NCBI GenBank assembly: GCA_937959315.1 | Contig: CALGRC010000064.1 | Coordinates: 1-33,436 of the forward strand | DNA from: an uncultured Clostridia bacterium | Lineage (GTDB): Bacteria; Bacillota; Clostridia; UMGS1810 | Reading direction: 5' to 3' | Length of the DNA stretch: 33,436 nucleotides | In this document: in pieces, positions 13,962 to 22,938 of the stretch | How positions within the stretch are numbered: the first letter of the stretch is position 1 | Layout of the letters: every line of letters begins with the position of its first letter | Notes under the pieces: model-generated | Databases searched by the model: none | What the model saw: the letters and a program-made list of their open reading frames with translations, nothing else | Told to the model about the DNA's origin: nothing | Position numbers and translations under genes: made by a program

Positions 13962-14708
13962 TTACTCTGCTTCTTCCGAACTCTTGACCGTTTCCGCGTG
14001 GGTAAATGTCACCGTACCGTTGTATTTTGGAATTTGCAGCTTATTGGATTTGGTAATATTGACTTCAATTTGGAATGCCCGCATAATATCCACTACCCCG
14101 TCACGGATATTGAGCCCCGCTTCCAGCGTATCCGGGTCGCCGATGGCCTTGATGGTAAAAGGCGGCGCATAATAATTGTTGTTGATGGTAACCGTCGGCC
14201 CTACGCACCGGATAGCAGTTTTTGTGGTAATTCGCTCATCATTGATGGATATCGCCTCTGCGCCAGACGCAATCAGCTCATTAACCACATCGCGCAAATC
14301 ACGGTCATGGATCACATAATTTGAAGTATTTACCCCAGAATTTTCCTTGATTTCCGCTTTGCTGTCATTCAATACCACCGTTATGCCCGGGCCCTCTACA
14401 TCGGTCAGCCCCGCCTGTAGCATGGCATCTTTCAGCTCCTCGGCCAGCGCTTTGGAACTGCCGTCCGATTTCTCAGCATTTTCCCGGTAAGTTTCCAAGT
14501 TGTTGTTGGCCTGCAAAAGCTGGTTGCTCAAATCAATATTTTTTTCTTTTTCTTTGGTCAACTCTTTTTGCAAATCCTCTGTCCGCTGCACCTGCGCATT
14601 TTCCAGGGCCGTATTTTTCGTCACGCTTTTTAGCTGCAACACAATTAAAAAACTCAAAACCAAAAACACCGCCGCAATAGCCATATGCGCTTTTTTGTTG
14701 TTGCGCAT
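13962..14708 (-). CDS. DUF881 family protein (YlxW-like)
   Basis: The 248-residue protein has an N-terminal membrane anchor (about 9-27), a coiled coil (about 33-85; EDLQKELTKEKEKNIDLSNQL) and an extracellular DUF881 domain with VEGPGITVVLND, DRDLRDVVNELIASGAEAISIN and ATKT/AIRCVGPTV-like elements. It matches YlxW of the Bacillus divIB-ylxW-sbp segment in order and architecture. Function is not established; the position suggests a role near the division machinery. The start ATG 14708 follows GGGGATG. Confidence 0.88.
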   Translation of the reverse strand: MRNNKKAHMAIAAVFLVLSFLIVLQLKSVTKNTALENAQVQRTEDLQKELTKEKEKNIDLSNQLLQANNNLETYRENAEKSDGSSKALAEELKDAMLQAGLTDVEGPGITVVLNDSKAEIKENSGVNTSNYVIHDRDLRDVVNELIASGAEAISINDERITTKTAIRCVGPTVTINNNYYAPPFTIKAIGDPDTLEAGLNIRDGVVDIMRAFQIEVNITKSNKLQIPKYNGTVTFTHAETVKSSEEAE

Positions 14709-14728
14709 GCCGCATCCCCAATCCTTTC

Positions 14729-15508
14729 CTAATTTCCTTTATAAGTAACTTTCTCCGGGTTTGACAAATCCAAAACGCCGCCCCGTTTTTCATCCGGCTG
14801 TGCCAAAACCTGTTTTAAAAACGAAAGTTTATACGTCAATTCTTTGGTATCCCCAAAATTAACTACCGTTTCCGTATCCAAAATAAGCTTGATATCATTT
14901 AAATCAGATACATCTATCCTTTTAACCTTAGCGGTAATTTCGTTGATAGATATCTGCTTTATCATCTGTAAAATGGTATCCAGCTTGCTTTCGTCTTTTA
15001 ACTCAATGGTCGTGCCAATACTAAACCCTACAAGCTCAGCCCCTAATATCACGGGCAATCCAACAGCGGTTTCCTGCGGTTTGATTTCCAGAATTTTCCC
15101 TTTTTCATCTATGCCAACATAGTTCCCAATAAACGGTATATAGGCACATTCCTGGTTTTCTGTCACCGTAATCTCAATGGTGTTGGGAAACTTCCGCACC
15201 GCCTGTACTGTATCAATAAAGGCAATGGTAGAAATTTGCTGTTCCACCTTTTGCAAGTCCACTTTTAATGTGTTAACCCCCAGCATAATTCCAGAAGCCT
15301 GCCGGATCGTGTCAGTGGACACACGCTCATTTCCAGTGATGGACAATGTTTTTACATCAAAAAGCAGCGAAAAAAACACCAGCATGGAAAGAGCCGCCAA
15401 CGTCAGCAGCAATACAAGCACCTTAGAGCTTGTCCGTTTTTTTTGATAAAACTTGGCTGGTTGGGCAGGGACCCCGCCGCCAGCCATCCGGTTCTTCCGC
15501 AACCTCAT
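14729..15508 (-). CDS. divIB: Cell division protein DivIB/FtsQ
   Basis: The 259-residue bitopic protein has a basic cytoplasmic N-terminus, one membrane span (about 29-49, VLVLLLTLAALSMLVFFSLLF) and a POTRA domain (VKTLSITGNERVSTDTIRQASG). The FtsQ/DivIB beta domain follows, with RKFPNTIEITVTENQECAYI. DivIB, FtsL and DivIC form the complex that controls the septal synthase FtsW-PBP2B. The ATG at 15508 overlaps the murA stop by 4 nt. No divIC is in the window. Confidence 0.93.
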   Translation of the reverse strand: MRLRKNRMAGGGVPAQPAKFYQKKRTSSKVLVLLLTLAALSMLVFFSLLFDVKTLSITGNERVSTDTIRQASGIMLGVNTLKVDLQKVEQQISTIAFIDTVQAVRKFPNTIEITVTENQECAYIPFIGNYVGIDEKGKILEIKPQETAVGLPVILGAELVGFSIGTTIELKDESKLDTILQMIKQISINEITAKVKRIDVSDLNDIKLILDTETVVNFGDTKELTYKLSFLKQVLAQPDEKRGGVLDLSNPEKVTYKGN

Positions 15509-16758
15509 TCCACCCTTTCAATTTCTGCACCCAATGCCTGTAAATCCTGTTCCAGCCGTTCATATCCACGGTCAATATAATGGACATTGCGTATCTGGGT
15601 ATCCCCTTTGGCACGCAAAGCCGCCACCACCAAAGCCGCGCCGCTGCGCAGATCACAGGCATCCACTGTACAGCCGGTCAAATTCCGCACACCGCGGATA
15701 ACCGCCGATTTCCCAGTCACCCGGATATCCGCACCCATCCGCGCCAGCTCTGCCGCATGCTTAAACCGCCCTTCAAAAATAGTCTCACGGATAATACTTG
15801 TGCCCCGCGCACAGGCCAGCACGCTCATGAGCAGCGACTGCGCATCGGTAGGGAATCCCGGATAAGGCGATGTATGGACAATATCAATGGGGGCGATCGC
15901 CCGCGGTGCAGATACTACTACCGCATCCCGCCGTGTTAACACTTTGGCCCCACAATCCCGCGCTGCGGCAATAAACGCCGAAAAATGCCGCGGCACCACG
16001 CTGGCAATTTCTACCATGCCCCCCGCCGCCATGACTGCCGCCAAATAGGTTGAAGCCACAATCCGGTCAGGAATAATGGTATACTCAGCATCGTGCAATG
16101 CCGGAACGCCGGTAATCCGGATGACATCCCCGCCTGCGCCCCGGACACGCGCACCCATTGCATTTAAGAAATTTTGCAAATCCACAATTTCCGGTTCCCG
16201 CGCCGCATTGTTGAGCACGGTCGTCCCCTCCGCCATCACAGCGGTCAGCATAATGTTTTCCGTCGCTCCAACCGAAGGGAAATCTAAATGCAGGCATGCC
16301 GGCTTGGGCTGTTTTGCCTCACAATAAACAAACCCCTGTGTTTCATCCACCCGCACCCCCATTTCGCGGAAAGCTTTTAAATGCAGATCTATGGGCCGCG
16401 GCCCAATCTCGCATCCACCGGGATAGCTCATCACTGCACTCTGCCGGCGCGCTAATATTGCACCCAAAAATACAATAGACGAGCGCATTTGATGCATGAG
16501 CTCATCTGGGATATAATTGTTTTCCACATTGGTAGAATCCACTGTAACGGTGCCGTTTTCAAAGGCAACATCACATCCCAAAAACCGCAAAATATCCAGT
16601 GAAATCCGCACATCGCTCAAATCGGGGCAGTGATGGATAACACTTTTCCCCCCGTTGAGCAGGGTCGCTGCCAAAATGGGCAAAACTGCATTTTTGGAGC
16701 CCTGTACTTCCACACGGCCCTCCAAAGGATGCCCGCCGGTTACATGTATGTATGCCAT
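15505..16758 (-). CDS. murA: UDP-N-acetylglucosamine 1-carboxyvinyltransferase
   Basis: MurA transfers enolpyruvate to UDP-GlcNAc, the first committed step of peptidoglycan synthesis and the target of fosfomycin. The 417-residue protein starts MAYIHVTGGHPLEGRVEVQG. GSKNAVLPILAATLL and the catalytic cysteine in YPGGCEIGPRPIDLHLKAF are present. The Cys rather than Asp at this position implies fosfomycin sensitivity at the target level. GGAGGTG lies about 10 nt before the ATG. Many Firmicutes have two MurA copies; only one is seen here. Confidence 0.96.
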   Translation of the reverse strand: MAYIHVTGGHPLEGRVEVQGSKNAVLPILAATLLNGGKSVIHHCPDLSDVRISLDILRFLGCDVAFENGTVTVDSTNVENNYIPDELMHQMRSSIVFLGAILARRQSAVMSYPGGCEIGPRPIDLHLKAFREMGVRVDETQGFVYCEAKQPKPACLHLDFPSVGATENIMLTAVMAEGTTVLNNAAREPEIVDLQNFLNAMGARVRGAGGDVIRITGVPALHDAEYTIIPDRIVASTYLAAVMAAGGMVEIASVVPRHFSAFIAAARDCGAKVLTRRDAVVVSAPRAIAPIDIVHTSPYPGFPTDAQSLLMSVLACARGTSIIRETIFEGRFKHAAELARMGADIRVTGKSAVIRGVRNLTGCTVDACDLRSGAALVVAALRAKGDTQIRNVHYIDRGYERLEQDLQALGAEIERVE

Positions 16759-16843
16759 GGCTGCTGTACACCTCCGTCAAATAAACCGCTTCATACTGCT
16801 ATAGTATGCCGCTGCTGCGGATGTGTGACAGCTTACATGGGGA

Positions 16844-17947
16844 TTACCGTTTTTCTGTCATTTTCTTGATTTTTTCATAAATCATGTCACATGCACGTAT
16901 TTTCCTCATGCTGCGCGCCCGTTCCCCGGTTTCCTCCAGCATATTCCCGCCGGTCATCCGGTCAATCTCCTGTTGAAGCCGCTGCGCAGTAAATTCCGGT
17001 TCCAGTATCATAGCCGCCGCCCCCTTTTCTACCAGCGCCCGCGCATTGTACTCCTGATGGTTGTGGGTCACATTGCGCGAAGGTATTAAGATAGAAGGTT
17101 TACCCAACGCACACAGTTCCGATACGGTAATCGCCCCCGCACGGCCAATCACCAAATCAGCCGCTGCAAGCACAGTATCCATATTGTGAATATACGGCAC
17201 CACGGTAAGATTGGGCAGGGCGTCCAGCCCCCGGCCCTTCAATGTGTTCATCACCCGTTCATACCAGTACGTACCGGTGGCGAAATAGATATATTTGGAC
17301 GGGTCACCGCCCGCCGTTTGCAAATAATCTATCATGACGTCATTGATACGCTCAGCGCCCAAACTGCCGCCAAACGATAATATCATGGTGCGTTCTCCCA
17401 CCCGCAGTTCCCTGCGCGCCGCTATCCGGTCTGCCTTGAGCAGGCTGGGACGGATGGGGTTGCCGGTCAGCAAAATTTCCTTTGCTTCCTTCAAATACCG
17501 TGTGCTGGCTGCAAAGCTAATCGCTGTAACATCTGCACGGCGCGCCAGCAGCTTGATGGCGCTGCCCGGGAAAACGTTTTGCTCGTGTATCAGGGTCGGG
17601 ATTTTTTTTTGGCAGGCCGCATATACCACCGGCGCACAGACATATCCGCCAGTGCCAATCACCACATCCGGGCGGAATGTACGCAGTATCCGCTTTGAAG
17701 CGCCAATGGCAAATACAAATTCCAACGCCGGGATTACATTTTTAACCGTCTTATGTCCCTTCATCCCCTCGACCCTGATATATGCAATGGGAAAACCCTC
17801 TTTGGGAATCAAGGTGCTTTCCATACCTTTTTTGGTCCCGACAAACTGTATTTCCGCATCTTTTTCGTGGGCAAGTATGGTTTTGGCAATGGCCACCGCT
17901 GGGTTGATATGCCCCGCCGTGCCGCCGCCAGCCAATAGGACTTTCAA
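16844..17947 (-). CDS. murG: Undecaprenyl-PP-MurNAc-pentapeptide GlcNAc transferase
   Basis: MurG converts lipid I to lipid II on the inner face of the membrane. The 367-residue protein has the GT-B N-terminal motif GGGTAGHINPAVAIA (7-21), the middle motif GGSLGAERIN and the donor-binding VIGRAGAITVSELCALGKPSILIP. The start is TTG 17947, preceded by AAGGAGGTGA, which begins at the ftsW stop. It is 15 nt after ftsW. The 85-nt gap to murA holds a small ATAC/GTAT dyad but no clear promoter. Confidence 0.95.
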   Translation of the reverse strand: MKVLLAGGGTAGHINPAVAIAKTILAHEKDAEIQFVGTKKGMESTLIPKEGFPIAYIRVEGMKGHKTVKNVIPALEFVFAIGASKRILRTFRPDVVIGTGGYVCAPVVYAACQKKIPTLIHEQNVFPGSAIKLLARRADVTAISFAASTRYLKEAKEILLTGNPIRPSLLKADRIAARRELRVGERTMILSFGGSLGAERINDVMIDYLQTAGGDPSKYIYFATGTYWYERVMNTLKGRGLDALPNLTVVPYIHNMDTVLAAADLVIGRAGAITVSELCALGKPSILIPSRNVTHNHQEYNARALVEKGAAAMILEPEFTAQRLQQEIDRMTGGNMLEETGERARSMRKIRACDMIYEKIKKMTEKR

Positions 17948-17962
17948 AAACGCCTCACCTCC

Positions 17963-19096
17963 TTACTTTTCCACATAACGGGAAACATTCAAAATAATAC
18001 CCATACCGCATAGGATAAACAGCAGCGATGTACCGCCGTAGCTAAAAAACGGGAGCGGGATACCCGTTGCAGGCATGGACGAGGTGACAACTGCGATATT
18101 CATGAGCACCTGTATCCCTATCAATGCGGTAATCCCTCCTACCAGCATTCCGGAGAAGGAATCGGGTGCGTGGATGGCAATTTTCACACCCTTCCATATC
18201 AATATAACAAATAACACCACAACAAGTAAAGCGCCAAAAAAACCCAATTCCTCACAGATGATAGAAAAAATAAAGTCATTTTGCGGCTCTGGCAAATATA
18301 AAAATTTTTGCCGGCTCTGCCCCAGCCCCAAACCAAACAGGCCGCCCGAACCTATGGCGTACAACGACTGCACCACCTGCCAGCTATCGCCCAGTATATC
18401 TGAAAATGGGTCCAAAAAGGTCAAAAAACGCTGCATCCGGTAAGGGGATATGGCAATCATCGCCGCAACTGCTCCCGCTGCCGGCAGTGCCAAAACCACA
18501 AAATGCCAAATTTTCGCCCCCGCTAAAAACAACATCATCACGCCAATGATACCGATAATCATTGCACCGCTCATATGCGGCTCAATTAATACCAAACCTG
18601 CAACAACGCCAATCACCAACAAGTAAGGCACAAATCCCGTCCAGAATTTTTTAAGCAAATCCTGGTTGTGCGGCAGGCTTTTTGCCAAAAAGATAATCAG
18701 CGCATATTTGGCAATTTCCGACGGTTGGAAAGTCAATTGCCCAACACCAAGCCAACGGCGCGCACCATTGCGCACCTGCCCAATCCCCGGAATTTTTACC
18801 AAAATCAGCAGGACAGCCGTTGCAATAAGGATAGGGATGGCAAACCGGTAGTACAATTTATAGTTGATACGGGATGTGACAAACATAGCCGCCAGGCCGA
18901 CCAAAGCCCACAAAAACTGCCGCTTGATAAAATAGAAGGCGTCATTGTAGAGATAATGCGCAGATGCGCTGCTGGCCGAAAATACCATAATCAGCCCATA
19001 AGCCAGCAGCATCAGTACCACGATTAAAAATGTAAAATCGATAGATTTGACTTTCCGCACCTTTTGGGGCACGGGCGCCCGGCTCAATTCTCCCAA
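17963..19096 (-). CDS. ftsW: SEDS peptidoglycan polymerase FtsW/SpoVE
   Basis: The 377-residue SEDS protein has about ten membrane segments. It polymerises lipid II with a partner class B PBP, here probably the SpoVD-like protein. Family landmarks are MVFSASSASA in the first span, NGARRWLGVGQLTFQPSE, QPSEIAKYALIIFLAKSL (seen overlapping) and FSYGGTSLLF near the C-terminus. I chose the TTG start at 19096, because GGAGG lies eight bases upstream and starting at 19165 would run into mraY. It could serve division, sporulation or both. It directly follows mraY; the usual murD between them is absent. Confidence 0.93.
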   Translation of the reverse strand: MGELSRAPVPQKVRKVKSIDFTFLIVVLMLLAYGLIMVFSASSASAHYLYNDAFYFIKRQFLWALVGLAAMFVTSRINYKLYYRFAIPILIATAVLLILVKIPGIGQVRNGARRWLGVGQLTFQPSEIAKYALIIFLAKSLPHNQDLLKKFWTGFVPYLLVIGVVAGLVLIEPHMSGAMIIGIIGVMMLFLAGAKIWHFVVLALPAAGAVAAMIAISPYRMQRFLTFLDPFSDILGDSWQVVQSLYAIGSGGLFGLGLGQSRQKFLYLPEPQNDFIFSIICEELGFFGALLVVVLFVILIWKGVKIAIHAPDSFSGMLVGGITALIGIQVLMNIAVVTSSMPATGIPLPFFSYGGTSLLFILCGMGIILNVSRYVEK

Positions 19097-19121
19097 ATCC
19101 CTTTCCTCCAATCCTTCTGCG

Positions 19122-20075
19122 TTATGATACAATTGACAGCCATGCAATGAACGCCAACGCCACACTTACAAGGACAGCCGCCAACACAATTTTCCGCTCG
19201 CTCCAGCCGCACATCTCAAAATGGTGGTGGATGGGGGTCATTTTAAATATCCGTTTGCCAGTGAGCTTAAAACTTGCCACCTGCAAAATTACCGACAGAG
19301 TTTCTATCACATACACGCCGCCAACAATCACCAATACCAGTCCCAAGCCCATCATCAAGGCCAGGGCAACCACCGCGCCGCCCAAAAACAGGGAACCCGT
19401 ATCCCCCATAAAAACCTTAGCCGGATAAGCATTAAACAGCAAAAAGCCCAGGCATCCGCCGGTGACGGCAGCAGAAAATACCGCAATAGGCGTATCGTTC
19501 ACCCCAAGCGCTGCAATGGTGAAAAACAAACTTACCACCACCGTCACACTGGACGCTAAGCCGTCCAAACCATCGGTCAAATTGACCGCATTTGGTACGC
19601 CGACCATCAAAAATACCGCAAACGGGATGTACCCCCATTTCAAATCCAGCGGCGTATGCAAAAACGGAATGGCCACGCTGGTATGCAGCAAGTGAAAATG
19701 CATGCCCGCCAGCACAAATACCACTGCAACAAACACCTGCGCCAAAAACTTTTGCAATGCCGTCAGCCCAAGATTCCGTTTCATCACCACTTTGATAAAA
19801 TCATCTATAAAGCCAATGGCGCCAAACGCAAGCGCAACGGCCAGCATAGCAATCCCTTTGGTATTGCGGGCAAACAGCAGTGTTACAACCGCCGCCGCCA
19901 AAATAAAAATGATACCGCCCATGGTAGGCGTCCCTGATTTCGCCTTGTGCCAACTCGGCCCTACCGTCCGGATTTCCTGTCCAAACTTAAGCCGGTGCAA
20001 AACCGGAATCAAAACCGGTCCCGCTACCGCGCTAATGGCAAATGCCAGCACTGCGGCAATGCTCACCGTAAACAT
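19122..20075 (-). CDS. mraY: Phospho-MurNAc-pentapeptide translocase MraY
   Basis: MraY makes lipid I by moving phospho-MurNAc-pentapeptide from UDP to undecaprenyl phosphate. The 317-residue membrane protein has the family motifs KAKSGTPTMGG, GFIDDFIKVVMKRNLGL (catalytic Asp pair), NLTDGLDGLA, KVFMGDTGSLFLG and PIHHHFEMCGWSE. I chose ATG 20075 (GGAG six bases upstream, normal family length) over the upstream TTG at 20117, which overlaps the murF stop and has no ribosome binding site. Confidence 0.95.
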   Translation of the reverse strand: MFTVSIAAVLAFAISAVAGPVLIPVLHRLKFGQEIRTVGPSWHKAKSGTPTMGGIIFILAAAVVTLLFARNTKGIAMLAVALAFGAIGFIDDFIKVVMKRNLGLTALQKFLAQVFVAVVFVLAGMHFHLLHTSVAIPFLHTPLDLKWGYIPFAVFLMVGVPNAVNLTDGLDGLASSVTVVVSLFFTIAALGVNDTPIAVFSAAVTGGCLGFLLFNAYPAKVFMGDTGSLFLGGAVVALALMMGLGLVLVIVGGVYVIETLSVILQVASFKLTGKRIFKMTPIHHHFEMCGWSERKIVLAAVLVSVALAFIAWLSIVS

Positions 20076-20113
20076 CGCTTGCTCCAAAACAACCCCCGCC
20101 TTTGTATATCCTT

Positions 20114-21481
20114 TCAACCCAAAAGGTGATCTGCAATTTCCTCCAGCCGCATCACCCGCGACCCCTTAATTAGTATGGCATCCCCTTGGCGCAAACATGC
20201 GTCCAGCGCCGCATTAGCATCCTGATTGCTAGCACAGCAAACAATCTGCCTAAGCCCTGCCCCAGCTGCGCCCGCCTGGTATTCATGCGCATATTTTCCA
20301 ATAAGCAGCAGCATATCCACGCCATGCAAAGCTGCATACGCCCCTGTCTCCCGGTGAAACCGGGGGGCCTCAGCGCCCAATTCTGCCATATCGCCCAACA
20401 CAGCAATCTTCCGCCGCCCGTTCCCCACCGTATGCAAAACGTCAATGGCGGCGCAAACCGACTGCGGGCTGGCATTATAGCAGTCGCTGATGATTAGTAT
20501 ACCATTTTTTTCCTGTATATGTTGTCGAATCCCGCCTGCCTGGTAAGAAAACAACCCATTTTTGATATCATCCTGTTCCATGCCATACTGCCGGCCAACC
20601 GCAATTGCCGCTAAAGCGGCGTAAACATTGTGTTTCCCCGCCAATTGGATACGGTATGGTTCCCCCGCGGCGCAAAAGGAGACGCCTTCCCGGCTGACAG
20701 CCAAATCTGTTGCAACCAAATGGCAGTTTGGGTTTTCTATTCCATAAAATAGCGCATTTGGCAGCTTTTCGCGCAAGCTGTACAGCAAAGGGTCATCCCC
20801 ATTCAAAAAGACAGCTCCATGTTCGGAAAGCCCGGAAAAAATTTCACACTTTGCCTGTAAAATCCCTTCCTTGCTTCCTAAATTTTCTATATGCGACACG
20901 CCAATATTGGTAATCACCACTGTATCCGGCCGTGTACACTGTGACAGGCGCGCAATTTCACCAAAATGGCTCATGCCCATTTCAACCACTGCCGCCTGAT
21001 GTTCGCGGCGCAATCCCAGCAAAGTGAGCGGCAGCCCCACCTCGTTGTTGAAATTCCCTTGTGTTTTCAGTGTACAAAATTGCTGCCGCAGTACCGATGC
21101 GATCAGCTCCTTGGTGGTGGTTTTCCCCACACTCCCCGTCAGCCCCACCATATGGACCGAAAACTGCGTGCGGTACCAACGCGCCAAATCTATAAGCGCC
21201 TGATTGGGGTCGGATACCCGGATGGCAAACCCGCCTTCCCGGGCTGGATAATCAGGGCCGCAAAAATACCCCGCTGCACCCGCCCTGCAAGCCTGCGCAA
21301 TGAACTGATGCCCGTCAAACGTATCCCCTTTCAATGGGATAAACAGGCTTCCCTGCTCAATGTTACGGCTGTCGGTAGACACCGCCGATACCGTCATATC
21401 CGGCATACCGGACAGCAAAGTTCCATCAACGGCTTTTATAAGCTGCGCAACTTTCAACGGTTCTATTTGCAATCCCATCAT
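20114..21481 (-). CDS. murF: UDP-MurNAc-tripeptide-D-Ala-D-Ala ligase
   Basis: MurF adds D-Ala-D-Ala to the UDP-MurNAc-tripeptide. The 455-residue protein has the Mur ligase N-terminal domain (STDSRNIEQGSLFIPLKG), the ATP-binding loop GLTGSVGKTTTKE (113-125) and the central NFNNEVGLPLTLL and EMGMSHFGEI motifs. The C-terminal domain carries DCYNASPQSVCAAIDVL. The ATG at 21481 overlaps the murE stop by 4 nt; a second ATG follows at once. murE-murF coupling is typical of clostridial dcw clusters. Confidence 0.95.
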   Translation of the reverse strand: MMGLQIEPLKVAQLIKAVDGTLLSGMPDMTVSAVSTDSRNIEQGSLFIPLKGDTFDGHQFIAQACRAGAAGYFCGPDYPAREGGFAIRVSDPNQALIDLARWYRTQFSVHMVGLTGSVGKTTTKELIASVLRQQFCTLKTQGNFNNEVGLPLTLLGLRREHQAAVVEMGMSHFGEIARLSQCTRPDTVVITNIGVSHIENLGSKEGILQAKCEIFSGLSEHGAVFLNGDDPLLYSLREKLPNALFYGIENPNCHLVATDLAVSREGVSFCAAGEPYRIQLAGKHNVYAALAAIAVGRQYGMEQDDIKNGLFSYQAGGIRQHIQEKNGILIISDCYNASPQSVCAAIDVLHTVGNGRRKIAVLGDMAELGAEAPRFHRETGAYAALHGVDMLLLIGKYAHEYQAGAAGAGLRQIVCCASNQDANAALDACLRQGDAILIKGSRVMRLEEIADHLLG

Positions 21482-22917
21482 GCCCTTCCCTGATTTTGTA
21501 AAATACTCCTTACAATCTGCCGTTCGTCAAAATCTATCACGCCGTCTTTGAGAACCTGATAGGTTTCGTGCCCCTTGCCCGCCAGCAGCAGCACATCATC
21601 CTTTTTTGCCAACGCCAATCCAAACGCAATGGCATCCCGCCGGTTAACAACCACCTCATACGGCACTTTGGTCTTTTTCACACCCGGCAAAATATCATTG
21701 ATGATATCTTCCGGCTCCTCAGTACGTGGATTGTCGCTGGTAACTATGCAAAAATCCGCAAGGGAACCTGCCAGCTCTCCCATCATAGGCCGCTTGGTCT
21801 TATCCCGGTCCCCGCCGCAGCCAAACAGTACAATCAACCGTCCCTTGCAGAAACCGCGTACCGTTTTCAAAATGTTTTCCAACCCGTCCGGCGAATGGGC
21901 ATAGTCAATCATCACCGTAAAATCAGTGGGGACATCTACAAGTTCTGCCCGCCCTTTGACACCGTGGGCCGTTTTCAGCGCCTGGCATATCGTCCCTGCC
22001 CCAACTCCCAGCGACCGGCAAATGCCAATGGCGCACAGCGCATTATATACCGAAAAATGCCCTGGGATGGGCAGTGAAAATGATTGATCCAAAGCAGAAA
22101 ATTCTACACCGCGCGCATGTAAAACAATATTTTTAGCACAAATATCATTGCTGGCCCCTTCCCCATACCGGACCACAGGGCAGGAACTTTGCGCAAGCAG
22201 CCTGTCAACGTGCATATCGTCCCCGTTTACCACAGCCATATCGCACATTTGAAAAAGCTTTGCTTTGGCTGCCATATACTGTTCCATCGTACCGTGAAAA
22301 TCCAAATGGTCCTGTGTCAAATTGGTAAAGGCCGCCACCGCAAAATGGCAGCCGTAAATGCGGTTCAATGCCAGCGAATGGGAAGAAACTTCCATCACCA
22401 CATCATCCACCTGTTCCCGCACCATAATGGAAAATAACTCCTGCAATTCCAGGGATTCAGGCGTGGTATGGTCTGATTTTAACACCATATTGCCCACCAT
22501 ATTCTGATTTGTCCCAATCAGCCCCACCTTCCGGCCGGCACGTTCCAAAATTTCTTTCACCAAATAGGTCACTGTTGTTTTCCCATTGGTACCTGTCACC
22601 CCCACCAGACGCAGGCTTTTCGATGGGTTGCCATACCAATTGGCACTCGCCTGCGCCAGCGCTTTGCGCGAGTCGGGCACAACAGCCTGCGGCACTGGCA
22701 AGCCCGGCTGGAATTTTTCTACAATTACTGCCGCCGCGCCGTTTTCCACCGCAGATTGAAGATACGTATGCCCATCTGAACGCAGACCGCGGACTGCAAC
22801 AAAGACATTGCCGGGCTGCAGTTTGCCCGAATGGTAGCATACGCCGGTAAGGACTGTATCCTTATCACCATAAACCTGTGCTCCCGCCACCCCTTGCAGC
22901 AATTGTTCTAACGTCAT
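21478..22917 (-). CDS. murE: UDP-MurNAc-L-Ala-D-Glu--meso-DAP ligase
   Basis: MurE adds the third amino acid of the stem peptide. The protein of about 479 residues has GVTGTNGKTTVTYL (P-loop, about 106-119), the TTPESLELQ and FTNLTQDHLDFHG motifs and DYAHSPDGLENIL. SDNPRTEEPEDI carries the DNPR sequence found in ligases that use meso-diaminopimelate, which predicts a DAP-type wall. The start is ambiguous among ATG 22917, TTG 22923 (five bases after GGGGG) and TTG 22935. I use the ATG. It lies 21 nt after spoVD. Confidence 0.94.
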   Translation of the reverse strand: MTLEQLLQGVAGAQVYGDKDTVLTGVCYHSGKLQPGNVFVAVRGLRSDGHTYLQSAVENGAAAVIVEKFQPGLPVPQAVVPDSRKALAQASANWYGNPSKSLRLVGVTGTNGKTTVTYLVKEILERAGRKVGLIGTNQNMVGNMVLKSDHTTPESLELQELFSIMVREQVDDVVMEVSSHSLALNRIYGCHFAVAAFTNLTQDHLDFHGTMEQYMAAKAKLFQMCDMAVVNGDDMHVDRLLAQSSCPVVRYGEGASNDICAKNIVLHARGVEFSALDQSFSLPIPGHFSVYNALCAIGICRSLGVGAGTICQALKTAHGVKGRAELVDVPTDFTVMIDYAHSPDGLENILKTVRGFCKGRLIVLFGCGGDRDKTKRPMMGELAGSLADFCIVTSDNPRTEEPEDIINDILPGVKKTKVPYEVVVNRRDAIAFGLALAKKDDVLLLAGKGHETYQVLKDGVIDFDERQIVRSILQNQGRA

Positions 22918-22938
22918 TTTCAAGACATCCCCCAATTT

